NCBI GenBank assembly: GCA_018263405.1
Contig: JAANXG010000069.1
Location: 1-7,218 of the forward strand
Direction: 5' to 3'
From: Gammaproteobacteria bacterium
Lineage (GTDB): Bacteria; Pseudomonadota; Gammaproteobacteria; Arenicellales; JAANXG01
DNA: 7,218 bases
Made by a program: the position numbers and the translations under genes
The notes under the pieces: generated by a model
What the model was told of the DNA's origin: nothing
Databases searched by the model: none
Seen by the model: only the letters and a program-made list of their open reading frames with translations
Shown: positions 6,222-7,218 of the stretch, piece by piece
Layout: each line of letters opens with the position of its first letter
Numbering within the stretch: position 1 is the first letter of the stretch

Positions 6222-6995
6222 ATGCATTATCCGAAAAGATATCTCGCTTGCCTTGTAGCAGGTATTTCGTGGTTCTGGATCTCGGCGGCGACGGGGCAGG
6301 ATATTTTTGCATACCGGGCTCCCGACGGATCACACCTCATCGCCGATCAGCCACGAATCGAAACGGGTTACCACCTGGTAAAAGTCTATTCCGAGTCCAA
6401 TCTATGGCGCCAGACCGATATTCGCCGCCGTGTGACGAAAAAAATGGAGTCCGCGGGCTACGATAATCTGATCAATGCGGCGGCACGCCGGGCCGGCGTG
6501 GATCCGCTGCTGATCAAGTCCGTAGTGCACGCCGAGTCCGCCTTCAACCCAAATGCGGTATCGCGCAAAGGTGCTTCGGGACTTATGCAGCTGATGCCCG
6601 ACACCGCCAAACGATACGGTGTATCAAGGATATTCGACCCACACGAAAATGTCATGGGTGGTGCGCACTACCTGAGTGACTTGTTGAATCGGTTTGACGG
6701 GAATTTGGAACTGGCCCTTGCCGGGTACAACGCCGGCGAGCAGACGGTGATCGAAAGAGGAGGTATCCCGCCCTACGACGAAACGCGCCGCTATGTAAAA
6801 AGGGTTATGCGCCTGTATGACCAGTACGAAACCGACAGATGCAAACAGCATTTCGCTAATACAACGGTCGCCGACAGTACAGTTATCAGTTGCTCCGCAT
6901 CGCCTCGCAACCCAATAGTCGGAAATGTCGGCGCTTCATCGCAAAATACATTGGTAAGCGCGGATGAGCGCCAGTGGCGGCTAATAGACCGATAG
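6222..6995 (+). CDS. Secreted SLT-domain lytic transglycosylase
   Basis: A periplasmic murein-cleaving enzyme of the Slt70/MltE/MltC-like SLT family, 257 residues. An N-terminal signal peptide covers about residues 1-26: basic MHYPKRY, a hydrophobic core, then cleavage probably after Gly25. Cys10 does not fit a lipobox, so a lipoprotein is unlikely. A short segment, IFAYRAPDGSHLIADQP (28-44), resembles the DUF4124-type domain often found before SLT domains. The catalytic domain runs about 84-202. It contains the catalytic Glu105 in HAESAFNP (103-110), GLMQLMP (120-126) and ALAGYNAGE (165-173), all hallmarks of the family. The C-terminal 50 residues are low in recognisable features. The ATG at 6222 gives a proper signal peptide; its ribosome binding site is weak (gaaag). 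The gene ends overlapping pgpA. I cannot assign a specific member name. Confidence 0.92.
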   Translation: MHYPKRYLACLVAGISWFWISAATGQDIFAYRAPDGSHLIADQPRIETGYHLVKVYSESNLWRQTDIRRRVTKKMESAGYDNLINAAARRAGVDPLLIKSVVHAESAFNPNAVSRKGASGLMQLMPDTAKRYGVSRIFDPHENVMGGAHYLSDLLNRFDGNLELALAGYNAGEQTVIERGGIPPYDETRRYVKRVMRLYDQYETDRCKQHFANTTVADSTVISCSASPRNPIVGNVGASSQNTLVSADERQWRLIDR

Positions 6996-7218
6996 CAGTT
7001 GTAGTAGCTCGAGTACAGTGGCCGCCATCGCGCCCGCGACCAGGTCATCGAGCATAATCCCCATACCCCCGGAAACGCATTGATCGATTCGGCGAATCGG
7101 CCACGGTTTCACAATGTCAAAAAAGCGAAACAGCGCAAAACCCGCCACGATAGTAAACCACCCGGGATCGACGGCCACCCAGGTGGCCAGCATACCGACG
7201 ATTTCGTCAATCACGATA
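6981..7218 (-). CDS. pgpA: Phosphatidylglycerophosphatase A, C-terminal part
   Basis: PgpA removes phosphate from phosphatidylglycerophosphate at the inner membrane, the last step of phosphatidylglycerol synthesis. The gene is cut by the window edge, leaving about 78 C-terminal residues out of roughly 160-170 usual for the family. The visible sequence follows E. coli PgpA closely. It begins IVIDEIVGM (E. coli IVWDEFIGM), then a hydrophobic segment FTIVAGFALFRFFDIVKPWPIRRID, then GGMGIMLDDLVAG and a final membrane helix. The stop codon (TAG, 6983-6981) lies inside the end of the convergent transglycosylase gene, so the two coding regions overlap by 15 bases. The start codon lies outside the window. 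Confidence 0.95.
   Translation of the reverse strand, partial: IVIDEIVGMLATWVAVDPGWFTIVAGFALFRFFDIVKPWPIRRIDQCVSGGMGIMLDDLVAGAMAATVLELLQLLSVY

Overview
The window looks like chromosomal DNA from a gammaproteobacterium. MutS, FdxA and YajQ all align closely by eye with Escherichia/Azotobacter/Pseudomonas-type proteins. The mutS-fdxA pair is a known gammaproteobacterial neighbourhood, and base composition is moderately GC-rich. I cannot name the genus.

Layout. Positions 1-1900 appear to be decaying DNA on the minus strand. A copy of an intergenic repeat (51-113) abuts the 3' end of a small membrane-protein reading frame (118-618) that is broken by an in-frame TAA. Next is a 185-base gap with two GC-rich hairpins, then a six-TM GGDEF protein gene (804-1895) broken by an in-frame TAG inside its GGDEF domain. 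Positions 2047-4632 hold an intact mutS on the plus strand, divergent from the GGDEF gene. The mutS-fdxA gap (4633-4948) holds a short fragment of the same intergenic repeat and a roughly 180-bp MITE-like element with 22-bp terminal inverted repeats. That element ends four bases before the fdxA ribosome binding site. fdxA (plus, 7Fe ferredoxin) and yajQ (minus) converge on a small hairpin. The yajQ/transglycosylase divergent gap carries a full palindromic copy of the intergenic repeat (5954-6102). The window closes with a secreted SLT-domain lytic transglycosylase (plus) whose last 15 bases overlap the end of pgpA (minus, cut by the window edge).

The intact genes do not form one pathway: they serve mismatch repair, electron transfer, nucleotide/c-di-GMP binding, peptidoglycan cleavage and phosphatidylglycerol synthesis. 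The two broken genes and three repeat insertions or remnants are the unusual part. I see no CRISPR array, RNA gene, toxin-antitoxin pair, transposase or defence operon, and nothing that amounts to a new multi-gene system. The best leads are the two small palindromic elements and the paired Gln-to-stop-like lesions.
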